DNA of 64,000 nucleotides, taken from positions 32,858 to 96,857 of the forward strand of contig JAOFXR010000004.1 of assembly GCA_028047635.1 (NCBI GenBank), written 5' to 3'. Shown piece by piece: positions 17,166 through 26,529 of the stretch. The position numbers and the translations under genes are program-made. The notes beneath the pieces are model-generated. The model had not been told where the DNA came from and ran no database searches. It saw only the letters and a program-made list of their open reading frames with translations. Position 1 is the first letter of the stretch; each line of letters begins with the position of its first letter. Source of the stretch: Verrucomicrobiales bacterium (lineage in GTDB: Bacteria; Verrucomicrobiota; Verrucomicrobiia; Verrucomicrobiales; DEV007).

Positions 17166-18089
17166 ATGCAAAAATCCGCCAAAATTGACTTTTTCACCGT
17201 CGAGATCGCAGACTCAACTGATCTCGAAATCATTCTCAAGAACCTCCATGCCCTTCCCGCCGATAGCGAGAAGCGGAACGAGGAAATGAATGACGACTGG
17301 GTTCGGCTCATTCGAGGGAAGATGAGTGAGGACGGCTACCTAGGTGACATCATGCGTATTTCCATGGCTCCTGCCGGGTTCCGGGGCAACCTTAGAGGGG
17401 ATATCAAAGCGGTAGATCTCAATAAGGACGAAGGGATGGCGGACTTTTCCGCTTTCTACTACGATTTCGAGACCTCCCTTCTCGTCCTGCAGCGCAATGG
17501 TAAAGGCGTCAGCGCCACTCAGCTTTCCCGCTATTTCAAACGCGTCGCTGACGTCGACGGCGAAGTTGAGATCAAGCCAGTGCTCCGGCCCACCGACTTG
17601 ATGAAAGTGAAGGTCCTCCCCGTGATCCGCAAGATTCACATCGCTTCCTCCGTCGTTGATCTGATGACCACCATGGAAAATCTTGATGATCGAACCAAGC
17701 AGACCATCCTTGCTGCCGCTCAAGCCGAGTCCCCTGCCATCGAGCTAGTTCTCAAATCGGCTCGCGACAAAGGCGCGACACTCAATCAGGCCATCGCGAT
17801 CGAAACCCTCGAATCATGGTTGAGAATCCACGATGACCTCTCCGATGAAGAGAACGAGATCGTTAAGAAAATTCTTATCACCGGCAAAGACGAATCAGGC
17901 GCCACCGTCGAATTTGATATGCTCAAAGACCGGATGTTTACGGTCATGAATTACCAGTGGGTCCCTGATGATAGAGAGCTCTGGGAGACACGCTCCAAGG
18001 AGATCCAAAAAGCCTGGGATCTGAACAAACCCGGCTTAAAGCAGACGATTGCTCAGCAGGAAGAGGCCGCATCGGAGGAGCAAGCGTAG
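17166..18089 (+). CDS. RexA-like protein of unknown function (DUF6731-like)
   Basis: 307 residues from ATG 17166 (a TTG at 17100 would add 22 residues). No signal peptide or membrane segment. It begins KIDFFTVEIADSTDLE and has a core with SAFYYDFETSLLVLQRNGKGVSATQLSRYF followed by VEIKPVLRPTDLMKVK. The order of elements (short F...L segment, G-V-S/T loop, VxIxPLMR-like strand) resembles phage lambda RexA, part of a phage-exclusion pair, and an uncharacterised family I recall as DUF6731. No RexB-like membrane partner is next to it. The similarity is remote and judged by eye; a cytosolic stress or defence role is inference only. Confidence 0.4.
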   Translation: MQKSAKIDFFTVEIADSTDLEIILKNLHALPADSEKRNEEMNDDWVRLIRGKMSEDGYLGDIMRISMAPAGFRGNLRGDIKAVDLNKDEGMADFSAFYYDFETSLLVLQRNGKGVSATQLSRYFKRVADVDGEVEIKPVLRPTDLMKVKVLPVIRKIHIASSVVDLMTTMENLDDRTKQTILAAAQAESPAIELVLKSARDKGATLNQAIAIETLESWLRIHDDLSDEENEIVKKILITGKDESGATVEFDMLKDRMFTVMNYQWVPDDRELWETRSKEIQKAWDLNKPGLKQTIAQQEEAASEEQA

Positions 18090-18095
18090 AGCTGA

Positions 18096-20699
18096 TCATG
18101 TGTCCCATTTCTTGCGGACAACGGCTAACCAGTCATTTTTCGAATCAGGTGCGGTGAGAAGTGTTTTCTTTTCACCTCGTGGAACGGCGACGGCATCACT
18201 CATCTCCCCGCCCTTACGTGGATTAAACCATTCAACGGTGAAAGCTCCTGTCGCAGCGGAAAGATCAAGTGATCGCTCTCCCCCATTAGGCAGATAAACG
18301 AGGTAAGTTTCCCCTTCTTTCGCAAAGCAATAGCCGGAATTATCGTGCTCGGTATTTCCGATCAGCTCATCAGCGTTCAGCATCTCGCCAACGGGAATTT
18401 CTTCCTCTCTGAAAAACTGAAGGGCGATGTTACAAAAATCCCAACTCATATCACGTGACCGCCAGTCCTCACAGATGAGATCATTCTGAGGGAGCTTATA
18501 GCCAAAGTAGTACTCAACGCCCCCAGCTCCACCCATCAGCGATCCCCAAAGGACCATCTTCCTCGTATCATCGATACTCGGATTGTCGAAATTGTCAGGC
18601 ATCCCCGGATACCCCGGGTCGGCGGGCATCCCTTCTGATGCGCTACCCGGCTCATCAAACGAAACCACCCAGGGAACGCCCGCTTCCGCCGAGGCCCGCG
18701 TCCATTTCACGATCTGCTTGTGGCAGTCCTTAATATTGCTGTTCTGCAACGAAGCGCCCCGAAGCACGGAGGCATTTCCGAGCAAAGGCCGGTAGACCTT
18801 ATCCTGCTGGTCCGGGTAGGAATGCACAACGATGAGATGATCGTAAGGATCGGTATCAGCAATATAAGTCGCCATCGCCTTTTGCTCAGCGGTGGACTGT
18901 GTGTTCTCTTCCCCCAGATTCCAATTGAGCGCGAGCTGATGACCAAACCGCGCGATCAATTCGCGGCAGTAGAGCTTTCGCTCAGGCCCTAACTCGCCGC
19001 CATCCAACGAAGTAGGAACCACTCCTCCTCCCGGCTTTTTGTGCCCCTTGCGATGGTCATCATTCTCGGTCTCCTGCATTTTAAAATGCAGATACATCCC
19101 CTTCGCGGTGGCGTGGTCGAAAACGAGGTTCCATTGATCGAGCTTTGAACAGTCGTAATGAAATTTCTCGTCCCGCGCGACAAAGGGCCAGATGTTGTCG
19201 CCGTCACCTCCTGCATTGTAGGTAAGAAACGAGAAGACATTGCAACCCTTGCCCGAGAGGTAATTAATCGCACCGATCATCCCTTTTCCTTTGCCGCCCT
19301 GCCAGACAGGATCGCCCGCACTCCAATCCTGGACGTGCTTGCTCCAGGTCTTAAGCGGGACCTTGTCAGGCTTACCGGCGACAGTTCCATCGAAGTCGAC
19401 GTATCCGAGAAAAGTCTCCGGAGCATCCGCACCGGCCTTCATGAAATACTCGCCCGAACCCAGATGCTGAAGGTGATGTTTCCCCACATAGCTCAGGCGC
19501 CCTTTCCCGCGAAAGTCGCGGCCGGATTTGTCCGACGCGAGAACAGAAAACGAACCTTTTCTCCCATCGAAAGGAGAGACCGCTTTTGACTTCACTCCGG
19601 CATCAATTGCCGCGCCTTCACCGCGACGAAAACTCACGGCATAACTCCACTCACCTTCCAGGTCCGGAGCAAAATGAGCTCGCCACTGGTTTCCTGATTC
19701 AGACGAAGTTTCACCGGCATCACCGTCTGCGGCAAAGAAGCCGGGAACGAGATACGAAGCACCGGACTCATGGCTGAAGGTGACATCAAATCGATAATCC
19801 ATAAACGGATTGGGCTTCGCATCCTTTTCATGAGCAAACGGTCCATCTAAAGTGAAGGAGATTTTGTGCCATTGCTTCATCTCTCCCGCGATCGCAACCT
19901 CGCCGGAACCGTCCTCCCCCCGCTCACTCGTGAGCGCCTTAACTACTTCTTTCTTCGACACCGCAAAAGGAGCGGGCAAGGCACCGGATTTCACACCGCT
20001 CAACTTCGCAGGTCCTTCCGGAGCCGCAAAGTCGGGATCCGTCGTCATGAGCCATTGATCGAACTCGAAACCATCTTCGCGCATCGAAAACTGAATCGTA
20101 TGTTCGCCCGCCTTATCGATATCGAGAAAAAGAATCCCGGGAACACCCGTGTGCACCTCTTTGGTTCGCTGCTTACTTCCCCACACCCATTTATTTTTTC
20201 CGGTCCACTGCATTCGCTGACCGGACTCCGGCCAGGTGCCGTCAATACCGACATGCAATCCATTGTCTTCCGTTCCCGTCGAATGAGTGCGAGCCCAAAC
20301 ATAGTATTTACCCGGCTTACTGAAATGAACCCGGTAGCTGAGAATCGCCATTTCCCCGGCCTGATTCATAAAGTTTTCACCGACGATTAGTTTTTCACCG
20401 TGATTCTTCCGGGTATCAGGAAGGATCTCCAAATAGCCGCCACCGCTCGCTCCTGCGACATGAGGCGGATCGGCATCAGGCTTCAAACCTGAGTTCGCAG
20501 CATCAGCAGTCAGATACCAGGCCCTCACGCCGGCTTTCTCCTGACGGGAAAAATGTTCCGCTTCAACGGCCACATAGCCATCGGCTTCCTGAACCACCAG
20601 ATCGGTTTGGGCAACAGGCTCCGTCAGCGATTCAGCGAAGAGTTCGAGGTTCCCGCCAATGAAAGCGGCGAAAATAAGGAGAAACGATAAGTATTTCAT
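18096..20699 (-). CDS. Large secreted glycosidase with CBM-like and DUF5060 domains
   Basis: 867 residues with a signal peptide (through LFAESLTE). Residues about 38-230 form a carbohydrate-binding-like sandwich (YVAVEAEHFS, GGGYLEILPD, KPGKYYVWART, FDQWLMTTD). About 270-390 matches DUF5060 (MKQWHKISFTLDGPFA, FAPDLEGEWSYAVSF). About 430-770 is a TIM-barrel glycosidase (NVFSFLTYNAGGDGDNIWPF, ALNWNLGEENTQ, VVSFDEPG), with a C-terminal beta domain like the putative collagen-binding domain that closes this family. The Glu in LGEENTQ is the likely acid. Substrate unknown; it belongs to the set of exported polysaccharide-active enzymes here. It converges with the RexA-like gene, 6 bp apart. Confidence 0.78.
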   Translation of the reverse strand: MKYLSFLLIFAAFIGGNLELFAESLTEPVAQTDLVVQEADGYVAVEAEHFSRQEKAGVRAWYLTADAANSGLKPDADPPHVAGASGGGYLEILPDTRKNHGEKLIVGENFMNQAGEMAILSYRVHFSKPGKYYVWARTHSTGTEDNGLHVGIDGTWPESGQRMQWTGKNKWVWGSKQRTKEVHTGVPGILFLDIDKAGEHTIQFSMREDGFEFDQWLMTTDPDFAAPEGPAKLSGVKSGALPAPFAVSKKEVVKALTSERGEDGSGEVAIAGEMKQWHKISFTLDGPFAHEKDAKPNPFMDYRFDVTFSHESGASYLVPGFFAADGDAGETSSESGNQWRAHFAPDLEGEWSYAVSFRRGEGAAIDAGVKSKAVSPFDGRKGSFSVLASDKSGRDFRGKGRLSYVGKHHLQHLGSGEYFMKAGADAPETFLGYVDFDGTVAGKPDKVPLKTWSKHVQDWSAGDPVWQGGKGKGMIGAINYLSGKGCNVFSFLTYNAGGDGDNIWPFVARDEKFHYDCSKLDQWNLVFDHATAKGMYLHFKMQETENDDHRKGHKKPGGGVVPTSLDGGELGPERKLYCRELIARFGHQLALNWNLGEENTQSTAEQKAMATYIADTDPYDHLIVVHSYPDQQDKVYRPLLGNASVLRGASLQNSNIKDCHKQIVKWTRASAEAGVPWVVSFDEPGSASEGMPADPGYPGMPDNFDNPSIDDTRKMVLWGSLMGGAGGVEYYFGYKLPQNDLICEDWRSRDMSWDFCNIALQFFREEEIPVGEMLNADELIGNTEHDNSGYCFAKEGETYLVYLPNGGERSLDLSAATGAFTVEWFNPRKGGEMSDAVAVPRGEKKTLLTAPDSKNDWLAVVRKKWDT

Positions 20700-20757
20700 A
20701 GATCGATTGATAAATTGGTTGTCGCCGTCTTCAAAAAACGATCGGACTAAACATCAA

Positions 20758-21682
20758 TCATTTGGGGGCATCCTTACTTTCTATGTAAGCTTTGGACTTG
20801 GAGGGGGCATCTAACACATTCTGTATTTCCCGTATTAAATCATCGACTGTTTCGATCTTCTTTAATGGAACTGATAACCCCATCGAATCACCTGCAACAT
20901 TAAGCATCAAAGCCGGTCGCGTTCGCACTCCATAGAGTTTAGCGACCCTGCGATTTCCGGTCATCTCATCGGTCATTGCCATCCGACTTGTCTTCGGTTC
21001 AACTCGAATCAGGCAAAGTACCAAATTTTTCCCGGCCCAACTGCGAAATTCCGGTGCATACAGTAATTTATTCTCGATCCTTGAACTGCTCGAGTCACCG
21101 ATAATAATTATTGCGGTGAGACGGGGAATCTGGAGCGCCTCCGCTTCTTTTTCGGCCCTGACTATTTCAAGATACCATGTTGCCGCCCTACCTGAAAACT
21201 TCGCAGCCCTCGCGAGGGACTCTTCTATCTTACTTAAATCACCCCCATCCTTGAATTCACCCAGAAAGGCTTGATCACCTTCGCTCAAATTTGAAAGAGG
21301 CATGATAAACCGTTGATAGCTGCCCTTTCATTGAAACCGATTTTGCCATCCCGTTTCGCCATGATTACGACATCGATTTTTCTGCCACCCAGATCCTCGA
21401 TAACCCGGCCAAGAGGAAAGGCGAGAGGATCGGGAGAGGTGTCTTTAACCATAGGGGGAGCTGACTCGTCTTCGCCCTCAACGGCTTTACTAACTTCAGT
21501 TTTAGCTTCAGCTTCCGCCTCAGTTTTAGCCACAGCAGAATCAGGAATCATCTCGACCTTCTCCTCTTCTTTAGAAATCGACTCCAGAGGATTTTTTTGT
21601 CTTTTTTATCAACCTTACTGAGGTCAGTGCAGCGAACCAGCGCGGCAGACAGGAGAATTATAAAATGGGGAAATACCTTCAT
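20758..21682 (-). pseudogene. SHD1/thioredoxin-like protein with two one-base frameshifts
   Basis: Three pieces in successive frames make one sensible protein. Piece 1, from ATG 21682, is a signal peptide and DLSKVDKKDKK, then runs out of frame at an A7 run (21592-21598). One extra A there joins it to piece 2 (NPLESISKEEEKVE...), which carries the SHD1 start GRVIEDLGGRKIDVVIMAKRDGKIGF. One extra A near 21323-21329 joins piece 2 to piece 3 (GSYQRFIMPLSNLSEGDQAFL), the SHD1 end. Piece 3 continues into a thioredoxin-like domain (TAIIIIGDSSSSRIENKLLY, TGNRRVAKLYGVRTRPALML). Both faults are single-base losses in short homopolymers, so assembly error is as likely as decay. Confidence 0.65.
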
Positions 21683-21739
21683 GGATGAATTGTAGCAGTG
21701 CATCATATGAAACATTAATTCGCTTCGCAATATTTTTGA

Positions 21740-22763
21740 GACAATCTTCGACCGGCAATTTCGAAGTGGCGCCGATCCGGTTTCACGGGAGATTCCGAAT
21801 TGGTTGCCTATGCCGAAAGCAAAGATGGGCACGAATGGACCTTCCCAAAACTGGGGCTTCATGAGATCGCAGGATCAAAGGACAACAATGCAATCCTGAT
21901 CAACCAGCCGAGCCTGCTTCACAACTTCGTCCCCTTTTTAGACAAGCGACCGAGCATTGCACCTGAAAAAAAATTCAAAGCGCTCGCAGGCCACCCCGGC
22001 CCGAGAGACAAACGCACTATGGAAGTCGCCGGCAAAGGGCTCTACTCTTTTACTTCGCCCGATGGCATTCACTGAAAAAAGGGGGCCGAAGCCCATTGCG
22101 ATGAACCCGAATCTCCCCGGCGAACATCTCTACACCACACAAACCCATCCGTATTTTCGCGCTCCGCATCTCTACATCGCCCTGCCCACTCGCTACATTC
22201 TCAACCGGGGTGGCGATGGGAACGGCGCCGCCTCGGAACGTAATGCCACAGACATTCTTTTCATGTCGACTCGCGCCGGATCCGACCACTTTGACCGCCC
22301 CTTTACCGAGGCCTTTATTCGCCCTGGACTCGATCCGAAGCGCTGGGACAATCGAGCCAATTATGTGGCTCTCAATGTTCACCCGACAGGACCCGCTGAA
22401 ATGTCAATTTATCACCGCAGTGGCGATCGCTATGTGCTGAGAACAGATGGTTTCGTCTCCGCTTATGCGGGATCAAAAACGGGGCGACTGCTAACTAAGC
22501 CCTTTCGTTTTTCGGGCGATACACTTGAGCTCAATGCCAGCACCAGTGCCGCAGGCCAAATTCAGGTAGAGATACAGGATAGCGAGGGGAAAGCATTTCC
22601 CGGCTTTGAGTTCGAAAACAGTATTCCACTATTTGGCGACGGAATCGCTTTGAAAGCCTCTTGGAAAAATGAGGTCTCTCTCTCCTCCCTGAAAGGAAAG
22701 ACTGTGCAGCTGAAATTTTCCCTGCTGGAATGCGATCTCTACTCCTATCGATTTAAGGAATAA
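21740..22763 (+). pseudogene. Decayed glycosidase-like gene
   Basis: The first part (frame from about 21740) reads KWRRSGFTGDSELVAYAESKDGHEW, then GSKDNNAILINQPSLLHNFVPFLDKRPS and GLYSFTSPDGIH, then meets TGA 22073-22075 where relatives have Trp. A different frame picks up with GEHLYTTQTHPYFRAPHLYIALPTRY, TDILFMSTRAGSDHFDRPFTEAFIRPG and a C-terminal beta domain ending LLECDLYSYRFKE. These blocks belong to a secreted PVC protein family with a beta-propeller and a final lectin-like domain. The N-terminus is missing, the block between the halves is too short by an estimated 70 or more residues, and the frame changes. It is clearly dead. Confidence 0.75.
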
Positions 22764-22780
22764 AGAATCGCTCGGACAGC

Positions 22781-22942
22781 CTAGCAAAAATACTCACGGT
22801 TCCATTTATATCCGTACCAATAGCCGACGAGGCTGGCAACCGTGCTCAGGCCGAGTCCGGCAGCCATACCGAAAAAATTGCCAATCCAGAGACCGACCAC
22901 CCCGAAGATAGTCGACACAATCATTGTAAAAATAAATCCCAT
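22781..22942 (-). CDS. 53-residue small membrane protein
   Basis: ATG 22942 to TAG 22783-22781. The product MGFIFTMIVSTIFGVVGLW... is almost wholly hydrophobic, with two glycine-rich transmembrane segments (about 3-20 and 22-42) and a basic-aromatic tail (GYWYGYKWNREYFC). It fills an otherwise empty gap, and base composition in third positions looks coding. I do not recognise a family; small Gly-zipper membrane proteins of this size are common in PVC genomes. Confidence 0.6.
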   Translation of the reverse strand: MGFIFTMIVSTIFGVVGLWIGNFFGMAAGLGLSTVASLVGYWYGYKWNREYFC

Positions 22943-23007
22943 TTTCGTGCCCTAGTTTACGTTAGATTATGTAAATTATAACACAGAAACACGATGATGG
23001 AACCTTT

Positions 23008-23661
23008 TTATGCGATGATAAAAGGAGTGAACCGCTCAGGCAGGTCTGCTGACACTTCGATTTTCAGTCCTTCCACGGGATGGAAAAAAGTTAACCGCTG
23101 CGCGTGAAGCATCAGCCGGGGCTGCCCGACAAGCGCTGCGATCCGCTCCATTTCGGAGATATCACCATACAGATAGTCTCCCACAATCGGGAATCCCGCT
23201 CCCAGCAAATGCTTTCGTATTTGATGATAGCGCCCTGTCCCCGGAGCAACCGACAGAATCGAAAAAGGCTCACCCTCGATTTCAACGAGCCGCTCACGAA
23301 TAAATTCGGTTCTCGCCGCACGAAAGGGCTCTCCTTCCTCTTTCTGTAGTCGTTCTTGAGAAACCCATTCCGGAGGAGTTTTCCCGGAGACCACCGCTGT
23401 GTATTTCTTACCGATCAGCTGATGATCGAATTGCTTCCTCATCTCCGCTTCAATGGCCGTGTCCAGCGCGAAGAGTATCACGCCAGAGGTCGGGCGATCG
23501 AGCCGGTGGACCGTTCCTACCCGTTGACCGATTTGATCACGCACCACCTTCATCGCGATCTGACTATCAGGCTCGGGATCACGACCGGCATGAACCAGCA
23601 TTCCCGCCGGCTTGTTGACCACGACAAGCCACTGATCCTGATACAAAATTTCGAGAGACAT
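23008..23661 (-). CDS. RluA-family pseudouridine synthase (TruC-like)
   Basis: 217 residues from ATG 23661. The first 25 residues LEILYQDQWLVVVNKPAGMLVH are the standard start of the RluA catalytic domain without an S4 domain, as in TruC. The catalytic Asp55 is in VGTVHRLDRPTSG. GTGRYHQIRKHLLGAGFPIVGDYLYG is the second conserved block. It converts uridine to pseudouridine in RNA in the cytoplasm; in TruC that is U65 of tRNA, but the exact target here is not shown. It is a housekeeping gene between accessory ones, divergent from the haem-binding protein. Confidence 0.9.
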   Translation of the reverse strand: MSLEILYQDQWLVVVNKPAGMLVHAGRDPEPDSQIAMKVVRDQIGQRVGTVHRLDRPTSGVILFALDTAIEAEMRKQFDHQLIGKKYTAVVSGKTPPEWVSQERLQKEEGEPFRAARTEFIRERLVEIEGEPFSILSVAPGTGRYHQIRKHLLGAGFPIVGDYLYGDISEMERIAALVGQPRLMLHAQRLTFFHPVEGLKIEVSADLPERFTPFIIA

Positions 23662-23809
23662 GGGAGCCAAGCTTAATTCGATTTTCTCAAAGAGCTTCGA
23701 TAAATACTATTTGCCGGAAATTTCTGACTGGATTCACGCTAGATATGGAGCCTTGCGAGGCGCCCCATTATCACAATATTGAGTTCTGTGTAAATTCAGC
23801 CTTCTCCCT

Positions 23810-26380
23810 ATGATTCAAAAAATCACCCTTCTGAACCTAATCGGCATCTTCAGCACCGCCGCGCTCAGTTGCGCTGCCGATTCTGATGCCAAACTTCCAG
23901 AGGTAGATCACGTTCCGATGCTCTCCTTTGAGGAAAGCCTGAAAACGTTTCAACTCCCTGAAGGCTATCATCTTGAACTCGTTGTCGGTGATCCCGTTAT
24001 CAAAGAACCCGTCGTCTGCGCTTTCGACGGCAATGGTCGAATGTTCGTCGCCGAAATGCGCACCTACATGCAGAATGCCGATGCCACTGGTGAACAGGAA
24101 CCCACTAGCTGCGTATCCCTTCACGAAGACACCAATGGTGATGGCAAGATGGACAAACACTCGATATTTATCGACGACCTTCTCCTCCCCCGGCAGATCC
24201 TGCCACTCGACGACCGGCTCCTCGTTCAGGAAACGAACACCCTCGACATCTTTTCCTACCGCGACACCGATGGAGACGGAGTCGCTGACGAGAAGGAGCT
24301 TTTCTTCGAAGGCGGCGAACGGGGTGGCAATATGGAGCATCAACCCAGCGGCCTCATCTGGTCAATGGACAACTGGCTTTACACGACCTACAGCGCCTAC
24401 CGTCTGCGTTACAATGGCAATGGCCTTACCCTCAAGGAGCCAACCGCTCCTAACGGCGGACAATGGGGACTGACTCAGGATAATCACGGCAAGCCCTGGT
24501 ATGTGAATGCGGGCGGCGAGATGGGACCGCTGAACTTCCAGCAACCAATTGTCTACGGTCAGTTCAATGTCAGTGATCAGTTCGCAGTCGGCTACCGGGA
24601 AGTGTTTCCGTTAGTAGCGATTCCTGATGTGCAAGGAGGCGAAAAGCGTTTCCGCCCGGAAGAAAAAACGCTCAACCATTTCACCGCTACTTGTGGTGAA
24701 GAGGTATTCCGTGGGGACAGACTTCCTGAAGATATCAGGGGCGACCTCCTCTTTTCCGAGCCGGTAGGCCGACTGATCCGTCGCAGCAAAGTGGACGTCA
24801 AGGAAGGCGTTACCTACCTCAAAAATGCCTACGACAAAGACGAGTTTATTCGCTCGACTGATCCTAATTTCCGCGCCGTCAATATGGTGACTGCCCCTGA
24901 TGGCTGTCTCTACATCGTAGACATGTATCGAGGCATTATTCAGCAGGGCAACTGGACGAAACCCGGTTCCTACCTGAGAGGCGTGATCGATCAATACGGG
25001 TTTGGAAAAAATGTCGGACGTGGTCGCATTTACCGGGTCGTTCATGATGATTTCGAACGCGGACCACAACCGAACATGCTGGACGAATCCCCGGCTGAAC
25101 TCGTAGCTCATCTCGAACACCCCAATGGTTGGTGGAGAGACACCGCTCAGAAACTTCTCATTCTCAAAGGGTATTCAAGCATCACTCCTGCGCTAGTGAA
25201 GATGGTCGACAGCAGTGAACACTATCTCGCAAAAATGCATGCGCTCTGGACGCTCGAAGGACTTGGTGCAGCTACTCCTGAAATCATCCAGGCTGCCGCG
25301 AAAGATTCTCACCCTCAGGTAAGACGAGCAGCGATTCGCGTGAGCGAAACCTTGCTCAAAGCCGGTGACGAATCTCTCGCTCCTATGGTTCGCTTCCTCG
25401 CAGGCGACGCAGACGCAGACGTAGCCGTCCAGGCAATGATGACCGCTAAACTACTGAAATGGAAAGATCACAAAGAGCTGATCCAATCGACCATGGCATC
25501 GAACCAAACACTCGGCGTTCAGGCATTCGGAAAGCAAATGCTGACCGGTGGACAGGCCATGCCCAAGAAACTGACTAACGAGCAGATTACCCAATACAAC
25601 AAAGGTAAGGCCACCTACGGAGCCCTTTGCTTTGCCTGCCATGGGGCAGACGGAAAAGGAATGGCGCTCCCCGGCACCGAAATGACACTGGCTCCATCAC
25701 TCGCTGACTCATCCATTATTTCAGGCAACCGGGAGTTGGCAGTCAAAGTGGTTCTTCATGGCCTCACCGGCCCAATAGAAGGGAAAACTTACCCCGGGGA
25801 AATGATCTCTATGGAATCGAACGGAGACGCCTGGATTGCCGAAGTGCTTTCCTACCTGAGGAACAGCTTCGGTAACAGTCTGGGATTCATTTCGGCGGGA
25901 GAAGTCGCCGACGTGCGGAAGGCCAACCAATCTAGAAAAACACCCTGGAATCACGAAGAGCTGATGGCCTCCGTTCCACAGTCATTACCCGACAAACAGA
26001 ATTGGAAGTTAAGCTCCAGCCACGGTTCCAAAGATTTGGATGGCTGCGTCGATGGAGATCTCACCACCCGATGGACGACTGGGAAAAGTATGAGCAACGG
26101 CATGTGGATTCAGGTCGAACTGCCAGAACCCGCTCTCGTTAGCGGAGTCACCTTGAATGCAGGCACCTCAAGAAGTGACTACCCACGCGGCTACAGCATC
26201 GAACTTTCGGAAGACGGGGTGAACTGGAAGAGCAAAGTCAAAAAGGGAGAAGGCAAAACTGCAATCACTCAAATAGAATTCGAAGAGGACGCAGCCAAGT
26301 TTGTAAAGATCACTCAGACCGGAGAGCACAGGCTCTACTGGTCGATTCATGATCTCGAAGTGCTGGGGAAAACGAAGTAG
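23810..26380 (+). CDS. PVC-type haem-binding protein (dehydrogenase, HEAT, CxxCH, F5/8C)
   Basis: 856 residues with a signal peptide. Residues about 40-410 are the PVC membrane-bound dehydrogenase beta-propeller (FQLPEGYHLELVV, MFVAEMRTYMQ, EDTNGDGKMDK, DGCLYIVDMYRG). About 430-570 is a HEAT-like repeat region (HPQVRRAAIRVSET). Residue about 607 begins CFACHGADGKG, a CxxCH haem-binding motif of a cytochrome c domain. About 715-856 is a discoidin/F5-8C-like carbohydrate-binding domain (GCVDGDLTTRWTTG, DLEVLGK). It probably oxidises a sugar or alcohol outside the cytoplasm and passes electrons through the haem. A perfectly ordinary member of a PVC-specific family; substrate unknown. Confidence 0.9.
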   Translation: MIQKITLLNLIGIFSTAALSCAADSDAKLPEVDHVPMLSFEESLKTFQLPEGYHLELVVGDPVIKEPVVCAFDGNGRMFVAEMRTYMQNADATGEQEPTSCVSLHEDTNGDGKMDKHSIFIDDLLLPRQILPLDDRLLVQETNTLDIFSYRDTDGDGVADEKELFFEGGERGGNMEHQPSGLIWSMDNWLYTTYSAYRLRYNGNGLTLKEPTAPNGGQWGLTQDNHGKPWYVNAGGEMGPLNFQQPIVYGQFNVSDQFAVGYREVFPLVAIPDVQGGEKRFRPEEKTLNHFTATCGEEVFRGDRLPEDIRGDLLFSEPVGRLIRRSKVDVKEGVTYLKNAYDKDEFIRSTDPNFRAVNMVTAPDGCLYIVDMYRGIIQQGNWTKPGSYLRGVIDQYGFGKNVGRGRIYRVVHDDFERGPQPNMLDESPAELVAHLEHPNGWWRDTAQKLLILKGYSSITPALVKMVDSSEHYLAKMHALWTLEGLGAATPEIIQAAAKDSHPQVRRAAIRVSETLLKAGDESLAPMVRFLAGDADADVAVQAMMTAKLLKWKDHKELIQSTMASNQTLGVQAFGKQMLTGGQAMPKKLTNEQITQYNKGKATYGALCFACHGADGKGMALPGTEMTLAPSLADSSIISGNRELAVKVVLHGLTGPIEGKTYPGEMISMESNGDAWIAEVLSYLRNSFGNSLGFISAGEVADVRKANQSRKTPWNHEELMASVPQSLPDKQNWKLSSSHGSKDLDGCVDGDLTTRWTTGKSMSNGMWIQVELPEPALVSGVTLNAGTSRSDYPRGYSIELSEDGVNWKSKVKKGEGKTAITQIEFEEDAAKFVKITQTGEHRLYWSIHDLEVLGKTK

Positions 26381-26529
26381 GCCGAAGGTTCCTCTAGTCA
26401 CCCTTTCCAATCAAAGAATGGTAGGAATTGCAGCGTAAGTTGAGTTTCAATAAACTACGAACAACTTAAGTTTCTATTTGCAGGACGGCAAACCGTGCGC
26501 GAACCAAATAGACGGTTATTCAGCGCGCA

